From the NCBI GenBank assembly GCA_964622255.1, contig CAZUPK010000043.1:1-16907 (forward strand): a DNA stretch of 16,907 nt, in the 5' to 3' direction. The DNA is from SZUA-1377 sp964622255 (GTDB lineage Bacteria > Campylobacterota > Campylobacteria > Campylobacterales > QNZT01). Every line of letters begins with the position of its first letter. The stretch's first letter is position 1. Of this stretch, positions 6,631-13,468 are shown piece after piece. The position numbers and the translations under genes were made by a program. The notes beneath the pieces are model-generated. The model was given only the letters and a program-made list of their open reading frames with translations. It was not told where the DNA came from and did no database searches.

Positions 6631-8293
6631 CTTTTTCCTTTTGGAAATGATGATGGTGATGGTGTATCTTTATCTTTTTTAACATTTTATTTGCCAAATA
6701 TGGAGTAAATATATAAGCTATAACAAGCGAAGCAAATAAAGCTACAGGAACATTGTATGGTATGGGTTTCATAAACTCTCCCATCATACCTCCGACAAAT
6801 GCCATAGGAATCATAGTGAGTATGATAGCTAGTGTTGCTATATTTGTAGGTGCTCCGATTTCGTCGGTTGCTGTTATCATAATCTCATCTTTTTCCCTTG
6901 ATGAGGCATTATGAGAGTGCATATGTCTATGGATATTTTCTATAACTATGATAGCTGCATCAACTAAGAGTCCAAGACTAAGTAAAAAGGCAAAGAGTGT
7001 TATACGATTTATAGTTTGACCTGTTATATAGGCTATAAAAAGGGTAACAGCTAGTATTGCAGGAACTGTAAAGGTTACTATTAAACTTTCTTTCCAGCCC
7101 AAAGCAACAATCAACACTATTGCTATTATAAAAATAGTTATAACTAGATGATGAACAAGCTCATTTACAGCTTCATTTGCCCTTACACCATAGTTTCTTG
7201 TTACTAAGTATCCTATTCCTAAGCTCTCTAGCTTATTTTTATACTCTTTTAATCTTTTTATAACATCTTCAGCAACAAAAACAGCATTTGTTCCTTTTAG
7301 TTTTGAAATCTCTAGCGTTATTTGAACTCTTGTTTTATCAAACTCTTTTGTAAAATCATCAGCAGATTTTTGCTCTTCAACTCTTACTATATCTCTTTTG
7401 GCGATATAAGCATCTTGATGATTTTGTATATCATAGCTATCACTTACCTTTGCTACATCTTTTAAATAAATAGGAGAGTTCATATATGTTGCAACTATGA
7501 TATTTTTTACATCCTCTACACTTTCTATAGCATTTTTAACTCCAAAAATAACAAGTTTTTTTCCATTTCTTGCCTTTTCATTTGGCACAGATACTGCTAA
7601 AGATTTTAAAGTTTGCATAATCTGCCCCAAAGATAGGTGATATCCAGTTAGTTTTCCTAAATCAATCTCTATATTATACTGCTGTTTATGTCCTCCTCTA
7701 AGATGTGTTTTAGATACATTTTCTATATTGTTAAACTCTTGCTGTATATTTCTTACTATCTTATACAATCCAACTCTATCTACCACAGCATCATCTTTTA
7801 AATAAAAAGCTACTGTTAAGATAGGCACATCTATATCTATATCAAAGGGCTTTATAAGAGGTTTCATAGCATCTTTTGGTAATATATCCATATTTTGCAT
7901 AACTTTATCGTAGAGTTTAACATTTGATATCTCTCTATCTTCTCCTATATAATACATAACATTGACTATTCCTACATCATTTGTTGCTATACCATAGATA
8001 TGTTCTATTCCACTTATTTCTCTTAGTTTTCTCTCAAGTGGCTTTACTATGATATTATCTACTTCATCAGCTTTAGCTCCAGGAAGTGCAACTATGATAG
8101 ATCCTCCACTTATGGATATCTGAGGATCCTCTTCTCTTGGCATAACAGCTAGTGAAAGATAACCTATAGCAAGTAAAAAAATTGCTAAAATAGGAGTTAG
8201 AGGATTGTATATAAAAGTTTTTGCCAACCTCCCTGCATAATCCTTAACCTCTATCTTTTCTATATTGTTTTGATTATCTTGCCCTTTTTGCAT
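6623..8293 (-). CDS. RND efflux pump, N-terminal half (split gene)
   Basis: The 556-residue product carries TM1 (about 31-50), the MPREEDPQI motif typical after TM1 of RND pumps, the first porter domain (about 55-375) and TM2-6 (about 380-538). TM4 contains GLLVDAAIIVIEN (D445, E452, N453). The single Asp followed by Ala-Ala resembles the heavy-metal-efflux branch (CusA has VDAAIVMIEN) more than the VDDA of multidrug pumps, but I do not assign a substrate from this. The C-terminal tail has six consecutive histidines (544-549) and then stops, where a full pump would continue into TM7. It lies 9 bp downstream of the adaptor gene, with AAGGA 6 nt before ATG 8293. It would act as the proton-driven inner-membrane component. 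Confidence 0.87.
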   Translation of the reverse strand: MQKGQDNQNNIEKIEVKDYAGRLAKTFIYNPLTPILAIFLLAIGYLSLAVMPREEDPQISISGGSIIVALPGAKADEVDNIIVKPLERKLREISGIEHIYGIATNDVGIVNVMYYIGEDREISNVKLYDKVMQNMDILPKDAMKPLIKPFDIDIDVPILTVAFYLKDDAVVDRVGLYKIVRNIQQEFNNIENVSKTHLRGGHKQQYNIEIDLGKLTGYHLSLGQIMQTLKSLAVSVPNEKARNGKKLVIFGVKNAIESVEDVKNIIVATYMNSPIYLKDVAKVSDSYDIQNHQDAYIAKRDIVRVEEQKSADDFTKEFDKTRVQITLEISKLKGTNAVFVAEDVIKRLKEYKNKLESLGIGYLVTRNYGVRANEAVNELVHHLVITIFIIAIVLIVALGWKESLIVTFTVPAILAVTLFIAYITGQTINRITLFAFLLSLGLLVDAAIIVIENIHRHMHSHNASSREKDEIMITATDEIGAPTNIATLAIILTMIPMAFVGGMMGEFMKPIPYNVPVALFASLVIAYIFTPYLANKMLKKIKIHHHHHHFQKEKDA

Positions 8294-8302
8294 AACTATT
8301 CC

Positions 8303-9094
8303 TTATCTTATTATGACTTTAGCATACATACCGGGAAATAAAACTATTTTATCTATATCATAAGAGAATTTTACTTTAAAGGTATGTGTCATAGGATTTG
8401 AGCTTGGTATTATTGCTGAAACTTTTCCATTTATCTTTTTTGATAAAGATGGTATCTCTATCTTAACTTTTTTGCCTATTTTTACATATTTTAGATTTTG
8501 CTCACTAACCTCTGCTACTACTTTTAAATGTTTTAAATCCGTTAGAACAAATGCTGGCATACCGGGTATTGCTATCTCACCATCTCTTATATTTTTTTGG
8601 ATAATCACACCATCATTTGGAGCTTTTATCTTTAGATATTTATATTGATTTTTTACCTCTTTTAGTTTTGCTAAGGCTTGTGCCACCTGCTTTTTTGCTA
8701 TCAAAACCATATCTTTCATATTTTTTTCAGCAAGTTCCAACTCTTCAAGTTGAGCTTTTGAAACTACATCTTTTTTATAAAGTCTTCGATGTCTTGATAG
8801 ATTTAGTTGTATATTGTTTAACTGACTTTGATACATCTGCAAAGATAGTTGTGCTTGTTGAACTATAAGTTCAACCTGACTTTTTGCACTATCTATCTCA
8901 TTTGAATCTATCTCATAAAGAAGTTGCCCCTTTTTAACTCTATCTCCCTCACTTACACTAACATTTTTTACAAATCCCATAAATCTACTTGTAATCATTT
9001 TTTGATTATCTGAAACTACTCCACCAGAGAGTTCCAATATCATACCATATAAACTAAAGTTTAAAGCTATCAGCAAAATCAATATATTTTTCAT
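8303..9094 (-). CDS. Periplasmic adaptor (membrane fusion protein) of the RND pump
   Basis: The 263-residue protein starts with a signal peptide (about 1-17). It is followed by the first lipoyl half (about 40-68, SEGDRVKKGQLLYEID), an alpha-helical hairpin (about 70-150, rich in Gln, Leu and Lys) and the second lipoyl half (about 155-180, KAPNDGVIIQKN). A beta-barrel region (about 185-260) ends in PGMYAKVIIR. This is the HlyD/AcrA-type layout, somewhat shorter than the usual 350-400 residues because the C-terminal membrane-proximal domain is minimal or absent. AGGAG lies 9 nt before the ATG and the gene starts 11 bp after the outer-membrane factor stop. It should bridge the pump and the TolC-like channel. 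Confidence 0.88.
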   Translation of the reverse strand: MKNILILLIALNFSLYGMILELSGGVVSDNQKMITSRFMGFVKNVSVSEGDRVKKGQLLYEIDSNEIDSAKSQVELIVQQAQLSLQMYQSQLNNIQLNLSRHRRLYKKDVVSKAQLEELELAEKNMKDMVLIAKKQVAQALAKLKEVKNQYKYLKIKAPNDGVIIQKNIRDGEIAIPGMPAFVLTDLKHLKVVAEVSEQNLKYVKIGKKVKIEIPSLSKKINGKVSAIIPSSNPMTHTFKVKFSYDIDKIVLFPGMYAKVIIR

Positions 9095-9105
9095 AGTTAC
9101 TACTC

Positions 9106-10464
9106 CTAATATACAAGCTCTTCTATCTCTAAAATTTTTTTATTTTTTTTATTTTTTGCATCTAAAAGTTTTAAAAGTTTCTCTATCCAGATAGATTGCT
9201 TTATGATAACATCATTTATAGATACCAACCCCTCTTTATATCTCTCTTTATAAGATCTATAAATCTCTTTAGCATATGCTAGCTCTTTATTTAGTGATTT
9301 TATCTGCATCTTAAGATTTTTTATCTCTGTTTTTATCTTTTTATACTTTAAACTTATGCCTTTTCTAGCTAAAAGTGTTTGTTGTTTAACCTTTAGTTTT
9401 TTTATATTTTCTTGTTGATATTTATTGTAATCAACTCCACCATTTAAGATATTTATCTTAGCTTGAATACCTACTGTGTATCTATTATGCTTTTTAAAAT
9501 TATGCAAAAACTCATCATCAGCACTTCCATACTCTCCAAAGGCTCCAACTTCAGGTAAAAAACTACTTTTTTGAACATTTAGCATTTCACTTTGTATCTT
9601 TAAGCCGGTATCAGCTTTTTTTATATCACCATTTTTTTGCAATACCTCATTTAGTGAAATAGTTGATTTTATACTATCTATATCTTTTATATCTTGTATG
9701 GATTTAACATCTTGGTTTAGTAAAAAGGTTAAAAACTCATAACTTAACTCTTTGAAAGCTTTTGCTTGAAAAAGCATCCTATTTACATTTGAAAGTTTAC
9801 TCTCAACCTCTAAAAGATCACTTCTTTTTGCATATCCCTCTTTTTTAAATAAAAGTATCGAACTTTTTAATCTTTCTATATTTTTTTTTATGACTTTTAA
9901 ATCTTTTTCAAAATGGTTTAAAAGAGTTATATCATAAAAAGCTCTTTTTAGCTCTATCTTTTTTTTACCTACAATCTTATTTTTATCAATAGTAGCCATA
10001 TTTTTCATTTCTTTGGCTATTTTTTTATAAGAGCTTAATTTTCCACCAACATACAAAGGTATCACAAGAGTAAGTTTTGCATCATAGTGATTTATAGCTT
10101 TGGGATAATTTAATCTTTTAGGTTGTGTTGAGAGTAAAACATTTGGAGGACTTTGTGCTTGCCAATGATATAAAAATTCATCAAAACCAAAATCAGCAAA
10201 ACTAGCCTCTCTTCTTTGAAGTTTGAAACCAAAAACATTTCCGGCATCATTGCTTCTAAGTCCCATAATAGTAGCATCTAGCTTACCAAAGCTGTATCCG
10301 TTTGCTACCTTTATCCCAAGCTTGGCAACATCTTCATCAAACTTTGCTATATTTATCTCTATATTTTGTTTTTCAACAATCTTAAGAGCTTGATTTAATG
10401 ATAAATTTTGTAAAGATTTTGCATCTAAAAAAGTTATAAAAAATACCAGTATAAATAACCTCAT
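9106..10464 (-). CDS. TolC-family outer-membrane efflux channel protein
   Basis: This 452-residue protein has a signal peptide (about 1-15, MRLFILVFFITFLDA), then LSLNQALKIVEKQN, a standard opening of TolC/OMF proteins. It contains two long helical repeats rich in Lys/Leu and the mid-protein motif LPEVGAFGEYG with beta-strand-like stretches on either side. Length matches the family. It is the first gene of the four-gene efflux operon. GAGGG lies 6 nt before ATG 10464. An IS200/IS605-type remnant begins only about 36 bp upstream, so the native promoter may have been displaced or replaced. Confidence 0.9.
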   Translation of the reverse strand: MRLFILVFFITFLDAKSLQNLSLNQALKIVEKQNIEINIAKFDEDVAKLGIKVANGYSFGKLDATIMGLRSNDAGNVFGFKLQRREASFADFGFDEFLYHWQAQSPPNVLLSTQPKRLNYPKAINHYDAKLTLVIPLYVGGKLSSYKKIAKEMKNMATIDKNKIVGKKKIELKRAFYDITLLNHFEKDLKVIKKNIERLKSSILLFKKEGYAKRSDLLEVESKLSNVNRMLFQAKAFKELSYEFLTFLLNQDVKSIQDIKDIDSIKSTISLNEVLQKNGDIKKADTGLKIQSEMLNVQKSSFLPEVGAFGEYGSADDEFLHNFKKHNRYTVGIQAKINILNGGVDYNKYQQENIKKLKVKQQTLLARKGISLKYKKIKTEIKNLKMQIKSLNKELAYAKEIYRSYKERYKEGLVSINDVIIKQSIWIEKLLKLLDAKNKKNKKILEIEELVY

Positions 10465-10510
10465 AGTTATCCCTCATATTAAAGGTAAATGTAATTTTAC
10501 TTAAAAATAC

Positions 10511-10524
10511 TTATATCAATATAA
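10511..10524. other. Left-end hairpin candidate of the IS200/IS605 element
   Basis: TTATAT and ATATAA form a 6-bp stem with a 2-nt CA loop, 11 nt inside the proposed left boundary. IS200/IS605 elements carry subterminal hairpins recognised by TnpA. The stem is AT-only and could be chance in this composition. Confidence 0.35.
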
Positions 10525-10538
10525 ACTAAAAACAATAC

Positions 10539-10564
10539 TTTGTTTATTATATTTGTTTATTATA
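10539..10564 (-). repeat. Perfect 13-bp tandem duplication carrying minus-strand TATAAT
   Basis: TTTGTTTATTATA occurs twice without a gap (10539-10551 and 10552-10564). On the minus strand each copy contains TATAAT (10546-10551 and 10559-10564), a perfect sigma-70 -10 hexamer pointing toward the efflux operon that starts at 10464. No clear -35 is visible, which is usual in Campylobacterota. Outward transcription from the element is an inference. Confidence 0.5.
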
Positions 10565-10590
10565 TTTCAAAATATGTCATAATACTTTGT

Positions 10591-10641
10591 ATGAAAGATA
10601 CAGTAAAATATAAATCAAATAGAAATGTTGTCTATTCTTGA
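10591..10641 (+). pseudogene. tnpA (IS200/IS605 Y1 transposase) 5' remnant
   Basis: ATG 10591 opens a 16-codon frame MKDTVKYKSNRNVVYS ending at TGA 10639-10641. This resembles the N-terminus of IS200/IS605 TnpA, where VVYSCKYH normally continues toward the HUH motif. The sequence breaks off right after that Ser and is fused to tnpB sequence, so all catalytic residues are gone. Confidence 0.6.
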
Positions 10642-10941
10642 GAAGATTTAAATATCAAATCTATGCAAAGATTATGGGGTAGAAAAATAAGTGACTATGC
10701 ATTTAGTGAGTTTGTAAATATCTTAGAGTATAAAACAAATCTAATCAAGGTAGATAAATTCTATCCATCATCTAAGACCTGCTCTAAATGCGGATATGTT
10801 TTAAATGAGTTAGATTTAAAAACAAGGATACGGCAGTGTTCTAAATGTAAAACGAAACATTTGAGAGATTTAAATGTTGCTATAAACATCTGTAGAGTTA
10901 GGGTATCAACTCTTGGTATAGAGACTCTAAGACCTGTGTAA
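10642..10941 (+). pseudogene. tnpB C-terminal remnant (RuvC-III and zinc finger)
   Basis: From codon 10642 the frame reads EDLNIKSMQRLWGRKISDYAF, typical of the TnpB region before its zinc finger. Then come CSKCG and CSKCK (a four-Cys zinc finger) and LRDLNVAINI (the RuvC-III segment with its catalytic Asp), ending at TAA 10939-10941. About 99 of the usual 370-400 residues remain, so no nuclease activity is expected. ATG 10663 (MQRLWGRK) could start a 92-residue peptide, but no good ribosome site precedes it. Confidence 0.85.
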
Positions 10942-10970
10942 GTAGGCAAGTCTTGTTCTAAAGCTAGAAT

Positions 10971-11001
10971 CCCCTGCCTTTAGGTGTGGGGAGTATGTCA
11001 A
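10971..11001 (+). other. IS200/IS605 right-end hairpin, possible omega-RNA scaffold remnant
   Basis: CCCCTGCC (10971-10978) pairs with GGTGTGGGG (10983-10991) around a TTTA loop with one bulged T. This CTGCCTTTAGG-type stem followed by GAGTATGTCAA is the usual right end of IS605-type elements. In intact elements it forms the 3' part of the TnpB guide (omega) RNA, and the flanking DNA supplies the guide. Whether RNA is still made here is unknown. Confidence 0.6.
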
Positions 11002-11051
11002 GAAGCAAGAAGTCCAATCTTCTTTGGAGATTGAGTAGTTTACAACCTTTC

Positions 11052-11065
11052 TTGACTTAAATCAA
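11052..11065. promoter_or_regulatory. Crp/Fnr-family binding site
   Basis: TTGACTTAAATCAA closely matches the FNR-type palindrome TTGAT-N4-ATCAA, with one mismatch. Its centre is about 39-41 bp upstream of the transcription start implied by the -10 at 11086-11091, the geometry of class II activation. In Campylobacterota such boxes may be read by Fnr/NssR-like regulators responding to low oxygen or nitrogen oxides. Confidence 0.6.
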
Positions 11066-11085
11066 CAATTTTTTGTTCAAAATAC

Positions 11086-11091
11086 TATAAC
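11086..11091 (+). promoter_or_regulatory. Sigma-70 -10 element of the copD-like/DUF2249/fmdE-like operon
   Basis: TATAAC lies 28 nt downstream of the centre of the Fnr-like palindrome and 29 nt upstream of ATG 11120. No -35 hexamer is needed if the Fnr-like box activates. Confidence 0.5.
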
Positions 11092-11119
11092 ATACCAGTG
11101 AAACTAAATAGGATAAGAT

Positions 11120-11563
11120 ATGTCTGATATAATCTTTTATCTACATTTATGGGCGGCATCTAGTTGGATTGGTGGTTCGATGCTTCTTTTTGTTTTGGGT
11201 ATAGCTCTAAGAGACAAAGAGGCTCAAAAAACAGTTTACTACTATATAGGGCCGCTTTATGGATATTTTGAGAGTGTTGTTTTGGTGGTGCTTTTAGCTA
11301 CTGGGACATATATGTTGTATGATAAAGGATTATTAGAAGTTTTGGGAAATGCAAGTGAGTTTGCTACTATAGTTAGTAGTAAGCTTGTGTTAGTTGGTTT
11401 GATAACCTTTGCAACTGTGGTTCATATGTTCATCTCTTTTAAAGCTTATGGAAGAGAGAGAACTCAAAAAGAAAAGATCATCTCAAGAGTGACTTCGATG
11501 ATGATATTTTTCTTAAATCTTGTGATACTATGGTTTGCTATACAACTTAGAAATTTTTTGTAA
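11120..11563 (+). CDS. CopD-like four-helix integral membrane protein
   Basis: This 147-residue protein has four predicted membrane helices (about 4-26, 46-66, 81-105 and 123-144). The N-terminal helix contains HLWAASSWIGGSMLLF, and a second His sits in helix 3 (VVHMF). This resembles the CopD/DUF2269-type membrane family, in which such histidines may bind haem or metal. AGGA lies 6 nt before ATG 11120. It is the first gene of a tight operon behind an Fnr-like box, with the next gene starting 10 bp after its stop. Copper transport is not supported by any neighbour. A redox or haem-binding membrane role is inferred from the operon. Confidence 0.7.
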   Translation: MSDIIFYLHLWAASSWIGGSMLLFVLGIALRDKEAQKTVYYYIGPLYGYFESVVLVVLLATGTYMLYDKGLLEVLGNASEFATIVSSKLVLVGLITFATVVHMFISFKAYGRERTQKEKIISRVTSMMIFFLNLVILWFAIQLRNFL

Positions 11564-11573
11564 GGGGGAAAAT

Positions 11574-11906
11574 ATGGAGAAAAAAGAGTTACAAGTTGAG
11601 GGTGCTACAGTGCCGTTTTTTGAGTATAAAGGTGAAGAGGGAAGAGTTATAGAGTTTGATACGAGTGAATGTGGACCACCTGAGCCTATGGTAAATGCTA
11701 TGACAGCACTGAAGTTTATAGATAAAGATACTAAAGTTATTATGATAAATCATAAAACTCCTATGGGACTTTTAGATAAGATAGGAGAAAGCTATGATAT
11801 AGAAAAAGAGGATATAGATGGTGGGAAAGTTAGGCTAACTTTTACATATCGTGAAGGTGCTAGTGAAAAAGCAAATCTTGATGATTCAACTTGTGATGGA
11901 CATTAA
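11574..11906 (+). CDS. DUF2249 domain protein
   Basis: This 110-residue soluble protein carries the DUF2249 pattern FDTSECGPPEPMVNAM, then MINHKTPMGLLDKI and a final beta strand (KVRLTFTYRE). DUF2249 has a TusA/SirA-like fold, and the Cys at about 33 falls near where TusA has its CPxP cysteine. The C-terminal tail CDGH adds a second Cys and a His. ATG 11574 is chosen over the in-frame ATG at 11535 because AAGGGGG (11562-11568) directly precedes it and the earlier start would overlap the upstream gene. Families of this kind often sit beside haemerythrin, NO-responsive or terminal-oxidase-related genes. A carrier or relay role for sulfur or a metal is speculation. Confidence 0.8.
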   Translation: MEKKELQVEGATVPFFEYKGEEGRVIEFDTSECGPPEPMVNAMTALKFIDKDTKVIMINHKTPMGLLDKIGESYDIEKEDIDGGKVRLTFTYREGASEKANLDDSTCDGH

Positions 11907-11909
11907 CAG

Positions 11910-13154
11910 ATGGCAAAACAGTTAGCAACAGAGATGGCACCACCATTTAACTTGGTGGCTCACTTTATGTTGGCGGGTGGTTTTTTTTATGCGGTAACAT
12001 CTTTTGTGTTACCGTTTTATGCTAACTATCTTGATAGTTTTTTTGTTAGCTCAACTATCGCAGCTCTTTCACACTTATTTTTGTTGGGTTTTGTTATGAT
12101 GATAATCTTTGGTGCTATGTATCAGTTAGTTCCAGTTATCTTGGAAATACCGCTTTTTTCAAAGGATTTTGCATATATACAGTTTTATATATATGTGGTT
12201 GGACTTTCTATGATGGCATTTAGCTTCTTTTTTGAAGATAAGTATTTGGGGCTTTTGCCGTATGGAGCGATGCTTGTTTATATCTCTATGATTATATTTG
12301 CACTAAATATTTTTTTAACATATAAAAACATAGAGGAGTGGAGTATCTCTGCAAAGTATATTTTTGCATCAAATGTCTTTTTGTTTTTTGCAGTTACTTA
12401 CGGATTTATAGCAGCACTTAATATGAAATATGGCTTTTTATCCATAGATATGCTAAGCATAGTAAAACCTCACATCGTTGGGGTGTTGTTTGGTTATGTT
12501 ATGATGACTATTATGGGAGTGGCACTTGTGCTTATACCTATGTTTTCGCTTTCGCACGGTTTTGACACAAAGTGGATAGATAAGGGTTTTTACTTTATAG
12601 TTGCTGGAACTGGTCTTTATATGTTGGGGATTTTTCAGACTTTAGCATCCATTATGATAGCAGTTTCGGTTGGACTTTTTATCTATCAGTGCTATATAAT
12701 CTGGCAGGGAAAAGTAAGAAAAGAGATAGATTTTTGGGCTAAAAATATGATAGCATCATTTTGGTTTTTGATAGGAAGTATAGTTATATTTGCCATAGGT
12801 GCTGTGTTTGATGCTCATAGATTTTATCTGCTTGGTGGATTTTTTCTGTTTTTTGGATTTTTGGTAAATATTATGGTGGGACATATCTATAAGATACTTC
12901 CATTTTTGGTATGGTATCAAAGATTTGCTCCACTTGTTGGAAAGCAAAAAGTTCCTATGTTAAATGATATGGTTATTATACCTTTAGCAGAAAAACAGTT
13001 TACTGTTACACTTTATGGAACACTTTTGAGTGGTGTAGCACTATTTTTTGAGTGGAAATATCTTTTTGTTTTAGCAACTTTGAGTTTAGTCGTGGGAGCT
13101 GGGATGGTTATAAAAAATATGTATTATACACTGGTTTATGAGACTGAGAATTGA
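11910..13154 (+). CDS. Polytopic (about 12-TM) membrane protein, distantly haem-copper-oxidase/NnrS-like
   Basis: The protein has 414 residues with about twelve hydrophobic helices. Scattered histidines lie at or near helices: H18 (LVAHFMLAGG), H55 (LSHLFLLGF), H188 (KPHIVG), H216 (SLSHGF), H303 (DAHRF) and H325 (VGHIYKILPFLVW). The segment HLFLLGFVMMIIFGAMYQLVP is a recurrent signature of subunit-I-like membrane proteins. The His-His pair and the CuB-ligand pattern of true haem-copper oxidases are missing, and it lacks the His-x-His-Glu motif of NnrS. I therefore do not call it an oxidase or NO reductase. It starts 3 bp after the DUF2249 stop with a weak ribosome site, implying translational coupling. 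A haem- or metal-binding membrane role in the operon is inferred. Confidence 0.75.
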   Translation: MAKQLATEMAPPFNLVAHFMLAGGFFYAVTSFVLPFYANYLDSFFVSSTIAALSHLFLLGFVMMIIFGAMYQLVPVILEIPLFSKDFAYIQFYIYVVGLSMMAFSFFFEDKYLGLLPYGAMLVYISMIIFALNIFLTYKNIEEWSISAKYIFASNVFLFFAVTYGFIAALNMKYGFLSIDMLSIVKPHIVGVLFGYVMMTIMGVALVLIPMFSLSHGFDTKWIDKGFYFIVAGTGLYMLGIFQTLASIMIAVSVGLFIYQCYIIWQGKVRKEIDFWAKNMIASFWFLIGSIVIFAIGAVFDAHRFYLLGGFFLFFGFLVNIMVGHIYKILPFLVWYQRFAPLVGKQKVPMLNDMVIIPLAEKQFTVTLYGTLLSGVALFFEWKYLFVLATLSLVVGAGMVIKNMYYTLVYETEN

Positions 13155-13168
13155 AAATGGAGAAGAAA

Positions 13169-13465
13169 ATGGTTACAGAAGAAATGGTTATAGAAGCGAT
13201 AAAAACGGTTATAGATCCTGAGGTTGGGTTTGATGTTTATTCGATGGGACTTATATATAAGATAGAGATAGATGGAGATGTTGTAAATATAGATATGACT
13301 CTCTCAACTAGAGGTTGTCCTTTACATGAGCTTATAAGACAGTGGGTTCAAGATGCGATAGAGAGGGTTGATGGTGTAAAGAAAGCAAATGTAAATATAG
13401 TTTGGGAGCCGGCTTGGAATGCCTCTATGGCAAGTGATGAGGTAAAAAAGGCGATGGGAGGTTGA
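13169..13465 (+). CDS. MIP18/DUF59 family metal-sulfur cluster assembly protein
   Basis: This 98-residue protein has VIEAIKTVIDPEVGFDVYSM at the N-terminus, the conserved TLSTRGCPL with Cys50, and the C-terminal VWEPAWNASMASDE pattern, which together define the MIP18/DUF59 (PaaD/SufT-like) family. Such proteins help build or deliver Fe-S clusters. Several starts are possible (TTG 13151, ATG 13157, ATG 13169). I choose 13169 because GGAG lies 6 nt upstream and the product then begins like other family members. An earlier start would extend it by 4-6 residues and overlap the preceding stop. Its presence suggests that a partner in this operon carries a metal-sulfur centre. Confidence 0.85.
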   Translation: MVTEEMVIEAIKTVIDPEVGFDVYSMGLIYKIEIDGDVVNIDMTLSTRGCPLHELIRQWVQDAIERVDGVKKANVNIVWEPAWNASMASDEVKKAMGG

Positions 13466-13468
13466 GAT

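Larger units (their letters stand above)
10501..11001 (+). mobile_element. Internally deleted IS200/IS605-family element
   Basis: A tnpA start (10591) and a tnpB C-terminus (to 10941) are joined with the middle missing. They are followed by a right-end hairpin (10971-10991) and the tetranucleotide TCAA (10998-11001), which resembles the right cleavage site of IS608-like elements. On the left, TTAC (10497-10500) is an IS608-like target, and TTATATCAATATAA (10511-10524) can form a small hairpin as expected for a left end. The ends are my inference from family rules. The element is about 0.5 kb instead of about 1.7-2 kb, so it cannot encode its own transposase but might be mobilised in trans. 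Confidence 0.65.

Noticed and set aside
6623..8293. Naming the pump as CusA or CzcA
   Set aside because: Only the VDAA motif and His tract point to metals; the methionine-lined path and substrate residues cannot be verified by eye.
10761..10949. Minus-strand frame inside the tnpB remnant
   Set aside because: It is a shadow of tnpB, which has a clear zinc finger and RuvC-III motif on the plus strand.
10501..11001. CRISPR array or guide array
   Set aside because: The only repeats are the 13-bp tandem pair and the element hairpins; there are no regularly spaced repeats with unique spacers anywhere in the window.
11910..13154. Annotation as cytochrome oxidase or nitric oxide reductase subunit I
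   Set aside because: Key metal-ligand patterns are not visible; only a distant resemblance can be claimed.
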